A stretch of 64,000 nucleotides of DNA from Kribbella steppae (lineage in GTDB: Bacteria; Actinomycetota; Actinomycetes; Propionibacteriales; Kribbellaceae), in assembly GCF_004342025.1 (NCBI RefSeq), contig NZ_SLWN01000001.1:124001-188000 (forward strand), in the 5' to 3' direction. Below the pieces are notes generated by a model, which was given only the letters and a program-made list of their open reading frames with translations, did no database searches and had not been told where the DNA came from. Shown in pieces: positions 44,520-52,803 of the stretch. Within the stretch, counting starts at the first letter, position 1. Every line of letters starts with the position of its first letter. The translations under genes and the position numbers were made by a program.

Positions 44520-45386
44520 ATGGAGGAGTTCAGGCCGCTGTTGCTGTCGATCGCGTACCGGATGCTGGGCAGTTTCGGTGACGCGGAAGACGTCGTACAG
44601 GAGGCCTATCTGCGCCTGCATCGCGAGGAGCGGGTCGACTCGCCGAAGGCGTTCCTCACCACCGTGACGACGCGGCTGGCGATCGATCAGCTCAGGTCGG
44701 CCCGCCGGCAGCGGGAGACGTACATCGGTCCGTGGCTCCCCGAGCCGGCCGTCGACGAGTACGTCGACCTCGCAGAACGGGCGGCGTTGTCGGACTCGCT
44801 TTCGACCGCGTTTCTCGTCGTACTGGAACGCTTGTCGCCGGACCAGCGGGCGGTGTTCCTGCTCTGCGACGTCTTCGGATACTCGTACGACGAGGTCGCC
44901 GCGATCATCGGCAAGACCCCGGCCGCTTGCCGCCAACTCGCCGTACGCGCTCGCCGTCACCTGTCCGAGGACCGGCCGCGCTTCGACGCGTCCCGGCAGG
45001 AAAGAGACGAGCTGGTACGACGTTTTGTCGCGGCCGCCGAGGAGGGTGAGCTCGACGATCTCGTGGAGATGCTCGCGCCCGATGTCACGTTCACCGGCGA
45101 CGGTGGAGGCAAGGCGCTGGCGTTCCCTCGGCCGGTCCACGGCGTCGACAGCGTCAGCAAGCTGGTGCTCGTCGCGTTCGACAAGGTCGCCGACCTCGGC
45201 TTCACGATCAGCCGCGTGCACGTCGGCGGTCAGCCCGGCATGCGCGTCCACGACGCTGAGGACCGGACCCTCGCGATCTGGTCGTTCGTGGTGACCGACG
45301 GCCTGATCACGTCGATCCACGGAGTCGTCAATCCGGACAAGCTGAGCCACCTGCAGCGGTCAGGGCACCCGGACGATCAGGGCTGA
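44520..45386 (+). CDS. ECF41-family (SigJ-like) RNA polymerase sigma factor with SnoaL-like C-terminal domain
   Basis: This 288-residue protein starts at ATG 44520 with GAGG upstream (GTG 44517 is an alternative). Sigma region 2 is in FRPLLLSIAYRMLGSFGDAEDVVQEAYLR and region 4 in LSPDQRAVFLLCDVFGYSYDEVAAIIGKTPAACRQLAVRAR. The ~110-residue C-terminal extension is a SnoaL/NTF2-like fold. In ECF41 sigmas this extension replaces the anti-sigma factor and regulates activity. Matching promoters precede this gene, the DoxX-like gene and the NmrA-type gene at 47771. Its 3' end overlaps the convergent lipid kinase by 27 bp. Confidence 0.92.
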   Translation: MEEFRPLLLSIAYRMLGSFGDAEDVVQEAYLRLHREERVDSPKAFLTTVTTRLAIDQLRSARRQRETYIGPWLPEPAVDEYVDLAERAALSDSLSTAFLVVLERLSPDQRAVFLLCDVFGYSYDEVAAIIGKTPAACRQLAVRARRHLSEDRPRFDASRQERDELVRRFVAAAEEGELDDLVEMLAPDVTFTGDGGGKALAFPRPVHGVDSVSKLVLVAFDKVADLGFTISRVHVGGQPGMRVHDAEDRTLAIWSFVVTDGLITSIHGVVNPDKLSHLQRSGHPDDQG

Positions 45387-46259
45387 CGGGTCGACCGACG
45401 CACTCAGCGTGCGGCCGTCCGCGATCGTGTCGCCGTCCAGCTCCCGTCGTACCGTCTTCGCGGCGGTGACCTGGATCCGTCGGCCGGTGAACCGCTCGAC
45501 GTGGCGCTCCCGCAACGGCTTCACCACCAGGCTCGCCGCGAGCCGGGGCCACTGGCTGATCCGTCGCGGCGCGAGTACGACGGCGTCGATCAGACCGTCG
45601 TCCGGTACGGCGTCCGGCAGCAGCGGGATGTTCGCCTGCAGGGTCCCCACGTTGCCGATCACCACGGTCCGGGCCCGGCGTCGTACCGGCGGCTGATCGT
45701 CGACAATGATCTCGACCCGGACGAACGGATGGTTGAGATTCCGCAGCGTGGCCACGACGTACGCGGCCCAGCCGACCCGCTTCTTCAACTGGTCGGGTGC
45801 GTCCTCGATGATCGCGGCGTCGAGCCCGAGCCCTGCCATCACCACGAACCGGTCGGTCGGCAGCTCGTCCCCCTCGACCTCGACGCTGTCGATCCGCTGC
45901 TCGTTGCCACCGAGCAGTTCCGTCAGCGCGGTCTCGAGGTCCAGTGAGATGCCGAGATTGCGCGCCAGCAGGTTGCCGGTCCCGACCGGTAGCACGGCGA
46001 CCGGGATCCCGCTCCTGGCCAGCTCGGCGCAGACCACCCGCACAGTGCCGTCCCCGCCGGCCACCACGACCAGATCGACGGTCTCCTCGATCGCCCGCTT
46101 GGCCATCGTCGACCCGGCATCGTCCTCGGTCGTCTCCAGCCAGAGGGAGTCGTCGAACCCCTGCTTGGTCAGTGCGGTGTCGACCGTATGGCGGAACTCC
46201 TCGACGTCCGACACCTTCACCGGGTTGAGGATGACCGCGGCTCGCCTGATGGAACTCAC
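45360..46259 (-). CDS. Diacylglycerol/lipid kinase (YegS/DgkB-like)
   Basis: This 299-residue protein starts at GTG 46259. The N-terminal catalytic domain has RRAAVILNPVKV, VVVAGGDGTVRVV and LPVGTGNLLARNLGI, the ATP-binding GGDGT and GTGN motifs of DAGK-type lipid kinases. A C-terminal beta-sandwich follows, with GLGLDAAII and the DGLIDAVVL strand. It likely phosphorylates diacylglycerol or a related lipid at the membrane. The longer frame to 46367 lacks a ribosome-binding site. Confidence 0.87.
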   Translation of the reverse strand: MSSIRRAAVILNPVKVSDVEEFRHTVDTALTKQGFDDSLWLETTEDDAGSTMAKRAIEETVDLVVVAGGDGTVRVVCAELARSGIPVAVLPVGTGNLLARNLGISLDLETALTELLGGNEQRIDSVEVEGDELPTDRFVVMAGLGLDAAIIEDAPDQLKKRVGWAAYVVATLRNLNHPFVRVEIIVDDQPPVRRRARTVVIGNVGTLQANIPLLPDAVPDDGLIDAVVLAPRRISQWPRLAASLVVKPLRERHVERFTGRRIQVTAAKTVRRELDGDTIADGRTLSASVDPSALIVRVP

Positions 46260-46283
46260 CTGATATTTGTCCGTTCGGGGAGA

Positions 46284-46289
46284 TAGCGT
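46284..46289 (+). promoter_or_regulatory. TAGCGT -10 box, leaderless start of the serine hydrolase
   Basis: TAGCGT lies 7 nt before GTG 46297 and no Shine-Dalgarno is visible. This is the third copy of the same hexamer-spacing combination in the window. Confidence 0.55.
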
Positions 46290-46296
46290 GCTCGGG

Positions 46297-47697
46297 GTGA
46301 GCAGCCTTCCACGGAGTACCCCAGAATCCCAGGGACTATCCGGCACCGCGCTCGACGCATTCGTCACGGCGCTGGACGTGTCCGACCAGGAGATCCAGAC
46401 CGTGATGCTGCTGCGGCACGGTCACGTCGTACTCGAGGAGGAGTGGTCGCCGTACCGGCTGGCCGATCCGCATCTGCTGTTCTCGGTGTCCAAGAGCTTC
46501 ACCTCGACCGCCGTCGGGCTGGCGATCGACGCCGGGCTGCTGTCGCTCGACGACACGGTGATCTCGTTCTTCGAGGCCGACGAGCTGCCGGAGACGATCA
46601 GCGACAACCTGGCCGCAATGACGATCCGGCACCTGCTCACGATGACGACCGGGCACGCCAAGGACACCGTCGAGGCGCTCAGCCGGGACCGCCGGATGGT
46701 GAAGATCTTCCTCGGCCTCGACGTCGAGCACGAGCCCGGCACGGTGTTCGTCTACAACAGCGGCGCGACGTACATGCTGTCCGCGATCCTGCAGCGGCTG
46801 ACCGGCGAGACGCTGCTCGACTACCTGCGGCCGAGGCTGTTCGAACCGCTGGGCGCTGCGGAAGCGACCTGGCAGGTGTCAACGGAGGGCATCACCACCG
46901 GCGGCTGGGGGCTGAGCCTCAACACCGAGTCGCTGGCTCGCTTCGGGCAATTGTTGCTGCAGCGCGGCGTGTGGGAGGGCAAGCAGCTGGTCCCCGCCGA
47001 GTGGTACGAGGCGGCGACGTCGAAGCAGGTTCCCAACGACAGCGAGGAGAATCCGGACTGGCATCAGGGGTACGGGTTCCAGTTCTGGCGCGGCCGGCAC
47101 AACACCTACCGCGGCGACGGCGCGTTCGGCCAGTTCTGCCTGATCTTCCCGGAGTACGACGCCGCGCTCATCGTCACCAGCGCGACCGGGGAGATGCAGG
47201 CCATCTTGAACACGGTCTGGGACCACCTGCTGCCCGTCCTGGAGGGCAAAGAGGTCGCTCCGGTTGTGCGGGCCGAGCGGCTGGAGCTGCCGCCACCTGG
47301 CGGTCCCGCGCCTTCCGGTGGGAACGAGCGCACCTACCGGTTCGCGGAGAACGAGCTCGGGTTGGAAGCGGTCCGGTTGGCTGCCGACGGCACCGGTACC
47401 TTCTCGTTCAGCTTCGCCGGGCCGGGAGACGGCGGAACGCTCGACGTCGTCTGCGGTCCCGGCGGCTGGCAGGAGCATCGTGGCGTCGGTGTGCTCGAGG
47501 ACGCCGACCCCGCTACCGGGCAGCGCCTGGTGACGAGCGCGTACGCCGACGGGGACCACTACGTGGCGACGATCCGCTTCGTCGAAACACCGTTCGTCCT
47601 CACCCTCGCCTGCCACCCGCCCGCGGACACGCTCACCATCGACGTCACCCAGAACGTCTCCTTCGGACCGACCTCCTTCACCCTGACCTCAGAGTGA
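46297..47697 (+). CDS. Serine hydrolase, class C beta-lactamase/esterase family
   Basis: This 466-residue protein starts at GTG 46297. The penicillin-binding-protein-like fold shows FSVSKSFTS (nucleophile Ser and Lys of SxxK), FVYNSGATYML (YxN) and a late RGDGAFGQF strand in the KTG position. There is no signal peptide, so it is probably cytoplasmic. The C-terminal ~110 residues form an added beta-rich domain. Relatives are esterases, D-aminopeptidases or penicillin-binding hydrolases; true beta-lactamase activity is not implied. Confidence 0.85.
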   Translation: MSSLPRSTPESQGLSGTALDAFVTALDVSDQEIQTVMLLRHGHVVLEEEWSPYRLADPHLLFSVSKSFTSTAVGLAIDAGLLSLDDTVISFFEADELPETISDNLAAMTIRHLLTMTTGHAKDTVEALSRDRRMVKIFLGLDVEHEPGTVFVYNSGATYMLSAILQRLTGETLLDYLRPRLFEPLGAAEATWQVSTEGITTGGWGLSLNTESLARFGQLLLQRGVWEGKQLVPAEWYEAATSKQVPNDSEENPDWHQGYGFQFWRGRHNTYRGDGAFGQFCLIFPEYDAALIVTSATGEMQAILNTVWDHLLPVLEGKEVAPVVRAERLELPPPGGPAPSGGNERTYRFAENELGLEAVRLAADGTGTFSFSFAGPGDGGTLDVVCGPGGWQEHRGVGVLEDADPATGQRLVTSAYADGDHYVATIRFVETPFVLTLACHPPADTLTIDVTQNVSFGPTSFTLTSE

Positions 47698-47707
47698 TCC
47701 ACGTCAC

Positions 47708-47734
47708 TGTCACAGCCCGGGGGTCGCGCGTGTC
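47708..47734 (+). promoter_or_regulatory. ECF41-type promoter of the NmrA-like gene
   Basis: TGTCACA (47708-47714), 16 nt and TGTC (47731-47734) match the ECF41 consensus except for one base in the -10 (T for C). It lies 36 nt before ATG 47771. Confidence 0.65.
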
Positions 47735-47770
47735 CTCCGGGTTGTAGCAACAGACGACGGAGGAATCACC

Positions 47771-48709
47771 ATGAAGGTCTTGGTGGCAGGTGCGACCGGC
47801 GGACTGGGCCGGTCGCTGGTACCGAAGCTGATCGCGGCCGGGCACGAGGTGACCGGGATGATCCGGTCGGAGTCCGGTGCGGCCGGTCTGCGCGCCGATG
47901 GCGCGGGTGTCGTTCTCGCGGACGGCCTCGACGCTGCCGCGGTGATGGCCGCGGTGGACTCGGCTCGGCCGGAGGTCGTCGTACACCAGATGACGGCCCT
48001 CAAGGGCGGCATCGACTTCAAGAAGTTCGACCAGAGCTTCGCGGTGACGAACCGGCTCCGCACCGAAGGCACGGACAACCTGCTCGCCGCTTCCCAGGCT
48101 GCCGGCGTACGACGGTTCGTCGTCCAGTCGTACGCCGGCTGGAACTTGCAACACGGTGGATCCGCGACGAAGACCGAGGCGGACCCGCTCGACCCGGATC
48201 CGGTGCCGGCGCAGCGGCAGACGATGGCCGGGATCAAGCACCTCGAGTCGGTCGTCACCAACGCCGACGGGATCGAGGGCATCGCGCTGCGATACGCGGG
48301 CTTCTACGGCCCGACCGGCGACATCGGCAAGGGCGGCTCGATCGTCGACCTGATCCAGAAGCGCAAGCTCCCGTTGATCGGCGACGGCACCGGCGTGTGG
48401 TCGTTCATCCACTACGACGACGCGGCCGACGCGACGGTCAAGGCAGTCGAGAGCGATGCCACCGGCATCTACCAGATCGCCGACGACGACCCCGCACAGG
48501 CAGCGGTCTGGCTCCCCGAGTTCGCCCGCATTCTCGGCGCGAAACCGCCTCGCCACATCCCCACCTGGCTGGCCCGGCTAGCCGTCGGCGACGTCGGCGT
48601 CGCTGCCTTCACCGAAATCCGCGGCGCCGACAACACCCTCGCCAAAGCAACCTTCGACTGGCACCCCGGCTACCCCTCCTGGCGCGAAGGCTTCCGCAAG
48701 GGCCTCTGA
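47771..48709 (+). CDS. NAD(P)-binding epimerase/NmrA-like oxidoreductase
   Basis: This 312-residue protein starts at ATG 47771 with GGAGG upstream. The N-terminal Rossmann motif is VAGATGGLGRSLVPKL. A VVHQMTAL strand, a VQSYAGW catalytic-loop region, ALRYAGFYGPTG and a WSFIHYDDAADATVKAVE segment follow, as in atypical SDR epimerases. ECF41 sigma factors typically drive a carboxymuconolactone decarboxylase, oxidoreductase or epimerase gene; this is the likely main target of the nearby sigma factor. The substrate is unknown. Confidence 0.87.
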   Translation: MKVLVAGATGGLGRSLVPKLIAAGHEVTGMIRSESGAAGLRADGAGVVLADGLDAAAVMAAVDSARPEVVVHQMTALKGGIDFKKFDQSFAVTNRLRTEGTDNLLAASQAAGVRRFVVQSYAGWNLQHGGSATKTEADPLDPDPVPAQRQTMAGIKHLESVVTNADGIEGIALRYAGFYGPTGDIGKGGSIVDLIQKRKLPLIGDGTGVWSFIHYDDAADATVKAVESDATGIYQIADDDPAQAAVWLPEFARILGAKPPRHIPTWLARLAVGDVGVAAFTEIRGADNTLAKATFDWHPGYPSWREGFRKGL

Positions 48710-48712
48710 CAT

Positions 48713-48750
48713 CTGAGGACTCAGGCCGACGATGCGGGCTGAGTCCTCAG
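48713..48750. terminator. Bidirectional terminator hairpin
   Basis: CTGAGGACTCAG (48713-48724) and CTGAGTCCTCAG (48739-48750) form a perfect 12-bp stem with a 14-nt loop. It lies between the convergent NmrA-like gene (stop 48709) and the DUF3830 gene (stop 48769). There is no U-tract. Confidence 0.75.
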
Positions 48751-48768
48751 TCCTGGCGGTCTGGTGCC

Positions 48769-49269
48769 TCAGTCGCGGCGGGTGAAGGTGAGGGTTTCGC
48801 CGCGGGCGCCGCCCATCCAGAGGTCCTGGCAGGCGGCCGCCATACCGTCCAGATTCTCGACGATCGCGCCGAAGACGTTGCCCGGCACCCAGCCCTGGTC
48901 ACCGTTGATCAGCAGGTTGTTCCGTCCGTAGAACACGGCCAGATCGACGATCGAGCCTTGGGTCCCGGTGCCGGTGGTGTTCTCGTACCCGTACGCCGGA
49001 TTGCCCAGATCGTCGGAGTCGAACGAGAACCAGCACAGGTCGCCGGGAATCGGCGTCACCGTGGTGTTCTCCTTCCCCGGATCGGTCGGCGCGAAGGCGG
49101 GCAGCAGCGTGTAGATCTCGTTCCGCGCGTACTTCCCGTGGAACACCGGCGCAGACAACGGCAGCGCGTCCCACACCGCCGCGCAGGTCCGCGGCGCCAC
49201 ATCGTCGAGCAGCCTGGCGACACAACTCACGCCGCGCTTGTCCAGGCTGACGGTGATGAACCTGCTCAT
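48769..49269 (-). CDS. DUF3830 family protein (cyclophilin-like fold)
   Basis: This 166-residue protein starts at ATG 49269, overlapping the amidase stop (ATGA). It begins FITVSLDKRGVSCVARLLDDVAP and continues with CAAVWDALPLSAPVFHGKYARNEIYT and the PGDLCWFSFDSDD loop, the pattern of DUF3830. Members often sit beside amidases and M24 peptidases in catabolic clusters, but no activity is established. It ends the leftward arm of the catabolic island. Confidence 0.72.
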   Translation of the reverse strand: MSRFITVSLDKRGVSCVARLLDDVAPRTCAAVWDALPLSAPVFHGKYARNEIYTLLPAFAPTDPGKENTTVTPIPGDLCWFSFDSDDLGNPAYGYENTTGTGTQGSIVDLAVFYGRNNLLINGDQGWVPGNVFGAIVENLDGMAAACQDLWMGGARGETLTFTRRD

Positions 49270-50711
49270 CGTGCCTCCAAGGTCGGTGTCCGTGAATGCC
49301 AGTCCGTGGCGGCTTGGTAGGCCTGACCGACGCGCAGCGTGAGCGCGTCCGCGTGCCGCGCGCCGACAATCTGCAATCCGACCGGCAGACCGTCCGACGT
49401 GAAACCACAGGGCACGCTCAACGCCGGTTGCTGGGTGAGGTTGAACGGATACGTGTACGGCGTCCAACTCGTCCAATCCGGCGACGACCAGCCATCCGGC
49501 ACGTCCTGCCCGATCGGGAACGCCGTGATCGGCACAGTCGGCGTGATCAGTACGTCGCACTGCTGGTGGAACCGTCCCATCAGCAGCCCGAGTTCCATCC
49601 GTTCGGCGGTGGCGTCGAGGAAGTCGGAGGCCGTGTACGACGACCCGAGCTCGGCGACCCGCCGCAGTCCCGGGTCCACCCGATCGTCAACCGTGTAGGC
49701 CGACAAGACCTTCGCCGCACCTGACCACCACAGCACGTTGAACGCGTCGACCGGATCCGCGAACCCTGGATCGACCTCGGTCACCTCGGCGCCGGCCTCC
49801 GCGAGTACGCCGACCGCCGCCCGCACCAACTCCTCGACCTCCGGTTGATTGTCGACAAACCCAAGATCGGACGAGTAGGCAATCTTCAATCCGGCAACGC
49901 CACCGTCGATCCCGGCCAGGAACGACGTACCCGGCGTCGGCATCGCCGACCAGTCACGCGCGTCGAACCCGGTGACGACGTCAAGCAGCGCGGCCGCGTC
50001 CCGTACCGTCCGAGTCATCGGTCCGGCATGCGACAGCGTCCCGAACGCACTCGGCGGAAACAACGGGATCAGCCCGTACGTCGGCTTGAGCGCAACCGTG
50101 CCCGTGAACGCCGCCGGGATCCGAACCGAACCGCCGCCGTCGGTCCCGAGCGACCAGGCCCCCATACCGAGCCCGACGGAGGTCGCCGAGCCCCCGCTCG
50201 AACCACCCGAGGTCTTCGACGGATCCCAGGGATTACCCGTCGCGCCGTACTTGGAGGAGTCGGTCACGCCCTTCCACGAGTACTCCGGCGTCGTCGTCTT
50301 CCCCAGGATCACCGCCCCGGTCTCACGCAGACGCGCGACGGCCGGCGCATCCTCGTCCCACGGCCCTGCCTCGTCGATCATCGTGCTGCCACGCAAGGTC
50401 GGCCACCCCTTGGTCCACAGCGCGTCCTTGATCGACGTAGGCACTCCGTCGCCGGGACCCAGTGGCTCCCCACGTTGCCACCGGACCTCCGACTCCTTCG
50501 CCGCGGCGAGTGCCCCTTCGGCATCCACCAATACGAAGGCGTTCACTGCCCCGTCGTACCGCTCGATCGCCTCCAACGCCGCCCGAGTCGCCTCGACCGG
50601 TGAAACCGCGCCGCTCCGGAAACCCGCGATCAGTTCGGTGGCTGGGATGAATGGGAGTTCGGTGGCCGGGGTGAACGAGGTCGACTGTGGTGACGGATCT
50701 GACTGGGTCAT
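49266..50711 (-). CDS. Amidase (amidase signature family)
   Basis: This 481-residue enzyme has the Ser-cisSer-Lys triad: Lys in SIKDALWTKG, and the two Ser in TSGGSSGGSA followed by LGTDGGGSVRIPA. It hydrolyses an amide, carbamoyl or related bond; the substrate is unknown. It is coupled on both sides by 4-bp overlaps, to the dehydrogenase upstream and to DUF3830 downstream. One exact TTGTCGACAA palindrome lies inside the gene (49849-49858), where the protein reads FVDN. Confidence 0.9.
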   Translation of the reverse strand: MTQSDPSPQSTSFTPATELPFIPATELIAGFRSGAVSPVEATRAALEAIERYDGAVNAFVLVDAEGALAAAKESEVRWQRGEPLGPGDGVPTSIKDALWTKGWPTLRGSTMIDEAGPWDEDAPAVARLRETGAVILGKTTTPEYSWKGVTDSSKYGATGNPWDPSKTSGGSSGGSATSVGLGMGAWSLGTDGGGSVRIPAAFTGTVALKPTYGLIPLFPPSAFGTLSHAGPMTRTVRDAAALLDVVTGFDARDWSAMPTPGTSFLAGIDGGVAGLKIAYSSDLGFVDNQPEVEELVRAAVGVLAEAGAEVTEVDPGFADPVDAFNVLWWSGAAKVLSAYTVDDRVDPGLRRVAELGSSYTASDFLDATAERMELGLLMGRFHQQCDVLITPTVPITAFPIGQDVPDGWSSPDWTSWTPYTYPFNLTQQPALSVPCGFTSDGLPVGLQIVGARHADALTLRVGQAYQAATDWHSRTPTLEAR

Positions 50712-51826
50712 CGGGCTCCCGAGGGGATGTAGCCGAGCTTCTTGTCGACCACGTTGCGGAGAGGTTCGCCGGCCTGCCAGCGCTGCAGATTGTCAACAAA
50801 CTGCGCCGCGAGAACGTCTCGCCAGCCGATCACGTCACCAGACATGTGCGCGGTGATGGTCGCGCCGGGCGCGTCCCACAGGGGATGGTCGGGTGGCAAC
50901 GGTTCACGATCGAAGACGTCGAGCGTCGCCGCGATTCGCCTGTCCTGCAAGGCATTCAGCAGCGCCGCCTCGTCAACCATCGGACCACGCGCGACGTTGA
51001 TCAGATGCGAACCGGGCTTCATCGCATCCAGCACCTTGGCGTCGACCAGTCCGCGAGTCGCCGCGGTCAACGGCGCCGCGAGTACCAGGTGATCGACCTC
51101 GCCGACCTCGTCCGCAAGGTTGCCGCTGGCAATAACCTCCCCGAAGTCCGGATCCGCGGATCGCGCCACCCGGCCGGCTCCTCGTACCTGCAGCCCTGCC
51201 GCACGGAGCAGGCGAGCGATCTCTCGCCCGATCGCCCCAGTCCCAACCACCAACGCCTTCGTGCCGAGCACAGTGTGTGTCTCCCGGTGCCGCCACTCAC
51301 GCCGTCGCTGCAGATCGAGACTGTGACGGCTGTCCTTCGCGTGCGCGATCACCGCCCCGAGCACGTACTCCGCGATCGGCCGATCGAACACCCCATGCGC
51401 ATTGGTGACAACAACATTGGAATCGCGCAGCTCATCAAAGAGCAGCGTGTCGACTCCGGCCGCCGTCACATGGATCCACTCCAGCGTCCCGGCGTCGGCC
51501 CAAACATCCCGCACCGCAGTCGAGAAGAAGTCCCATAGCAACAACACTCGAGCGCCGCGAACGGCCTCCCGCAACCCGTCCGCATCGCAATACCGGAACT
51601 CAACCTCCCCCGCCGCACGCCCCTCCACCCCCGGCGGCCGCAACAACCCATCACCCCGGCCCGCAACCCCAGCGCCACCACCCCCAGCGACCTCACCACC
51701 GCCACCGGTCGCACTCCCGGCCCGCTCACCGCCTGCAGTCTTGGGGCCGTCACCGTCGGCGTTGGGACGATCGGGGGCCCGCTCACAGAGCACCGCGATG
51801 ACGGGACGCTCAGTGGAGGGAGGCAC
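50708..51826 (-). CDS. D-2-hydroxyacid dehydrogenase (NAD-binding)
   Basis: This 372-residue protein has a Rossmann domain (VVGTGAIGREIARLLRAAG), the catalytic Arg in VARGP, Glu in FDREPLP and His in TAHMSG. It reduces a 2-keto acid or oxidises the D-2-hydroxyacid. Residues ~22-75 are an unusual Gly/Ala/Arg-rich insert within the first domain. It is the first gene of the leftward arm and is divergent from the EutA-like gene, with a palindrome between the starts. A TTGTCAACAA palindrome lies inside the gene (50790-50799). Confidence 0.87.
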   Translation of the reverse strand: MPPSTERPVIAVLCERAPDRPNADGDGPKTAGGERAGSATGGGGEVAGGGGAGVAGRGDGLLRPPGVEGRAAGEVEFRYCDADGLREAVRGARVLLLWDFFSTAVRDVWADAGTLEWIHVTAAGVDTLLFDELRDSNVVVTNAHGVFDRPIAEYVLGAVIAHAKDSRHSLDLQRRREWRHRETHTVLGTKALVVGTGAIGREIARLLRAAGLQVRGAGRVARSADPDFGEVIASGNLADEVGEVDHLVLAAPLTAATRGLVDAKVLDAMKPGSHLINVARGPMVDEAALLNALQDRRIAATLDVFDREPLPPDHPLWDAPGATITAHMSGDVIGWRDVLAAQFVDNLQRWQAGEPLRNVVDKKLGYIPSGAR

Positions 51827-51854
51827 GCCTTGAGGCTAGGAACCGATCCGTAGG

Positions 51855-51866
51855 ATTGTCAACAAT
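51855..51866. promoter_or_regulatory. ATTGTCAACAAT operator-like palindrome in the divergent gap
   Basis: GGATTGT-CA-ACAATCC (51853-51868) is a 7+2+7 palindrome in the 80 bp between the divergent dehydrogenase (start 51826) and the EutA-like gene (start 51907). The TTGT-NN-ACAA core is of the kind bound by GntR/FadR-type dimers. It is one of ten such sites in this island. Confidence 0.6.
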
Positions 51867-51906
51867 CCCTTGTCGTCGCGACCAGCAGGACCGCACACTG
51901 AGTCGC

Positions 51907-52656
51907 ATGACGCTCCGTCCGCCCACTCACCCGCTGCCGGCGCCGACACCACCGCTCCTGCAGACGGGGATCGGCGTCGTCGCGCCGTACGACTTCGCGC
52001 TGGATCGCGAACTCTGGCGATGGGTCCCGGACGACGTCACCCTGCATCTCACGCGTACGCCGTACGCACCGCTCGCCGCGACCCTCGAGATGGCGGTGCA
52101 CATCTCCGACCCGGAGTTGATCGCCCGCGCCACAGCCGACGTACTGCCGGTGGCGCCGCTCGCCGTCGCGTACGCCTGCACCTCGGGCAGCTTCGTCGGC
52201 GGCCTGACCGGTGAGGCCGCACTCGTCGACGCGATGGTGGCCGCCGGTGCCCCCACTGCGGTGACAACGAGCGGCGCGCTCCTCCTGGCCCTGCGTCACC
52301 TCGGCATCAGCCGGGTCGCGACAGTCACCCCGTACACGGACGACCTCACCGCCGGACTGACCGCCTTCCTCGGCGAGGCCGGCGTCGAGGTGGTCGCGAC
52401 CGCCGGGCTCGGCCTGATCGCCCAGATCTGGACAGTCCCGTACGAGGCCACCATCGAACTAGTCCGCAGCATCGACACCTCCGCCGCGGACGCCGTCTTC
52501 ATCAGCTGCACCAACCTCCCCACGTACGACGTCATCGCCGGCCTCGAGGCGATGATCGGCAAACCAGTCCTCACCGCCAACCAGGTCACCATGTGGTCAG
52601 CCCTCTCCCTGGCCGGCCACCCAGCCATAGGCCCAGGCCAACACCTCCTCGCCTGA
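51907..52656 (+). CDS. Asp/Glu racemase-superfamily protein (maleate isomerase / EutA-like)
   Basis: This 249-residue protein starts at ATG 51907; the longer frame begins inside the operator. It has the two catalytic cysteines of the family, in YACTSGSF (near residue 90) and ISCTNLPT (near residue 200), and the QTGIGVVAPYDF N-terminus of maleate cis-trans isomerase and EutA relatives. Enzymes of this fold isomerise or racemise small diacids. EutA homologues accompany DoeA-type hydrolases in ectoine-utilisation clusters, and a DoeA-like gene follows here. Confidence 0.82.
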   Translation: MTLRPPTHPLPAPTPPLLQTGIGVVAPYDFALDRELWRWVPDDVTLHLTRTPYAPLAATLEMAVHISDPELIARATADVLPVAPLAVAYACTSGSFVGGLTGEAALVDAMVAAGAPTAVTTSGALLLALRHLGISRVATVTPYTDDLTAGLTAFLGEAGVEVVATAGLGLIAQIWTVPYEATIELVRSIDTSAADAVFISCTNLPTYDVIAGLEAMIGKPVLTANQVTMWSALSLAGHPAIGPGQHLLA

Positions 52657-52762
52657 TCGCCTCCCCCACCACCGCGCTCGCCTGAGCTATCCACCACCTG
52701 CCCCGATCAGCCCACCGACTGGGGGTTCTTCTCCGCCGACTTCTGCGGTTAAGCTCCATCGT

Positions 52763-52774
52763 ATTGTCGACAAT
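52763..52774 (+). promoter_or_regulatory. ATTGTCGACAAT operator-like palindrome before the M24 gene
   Basis: ATTGTCGACAAT is a perfect 12-bp palindrome 29 nt before GTG 52804, in the 147-bp gap after the EutA-like gene. It is the best single match to the site repeated through the island. Confidence 0.62.
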
Positions 52775-52803
52775 CTGCAATCGACCGAAGCTGAGGTGAG
52801 TGT

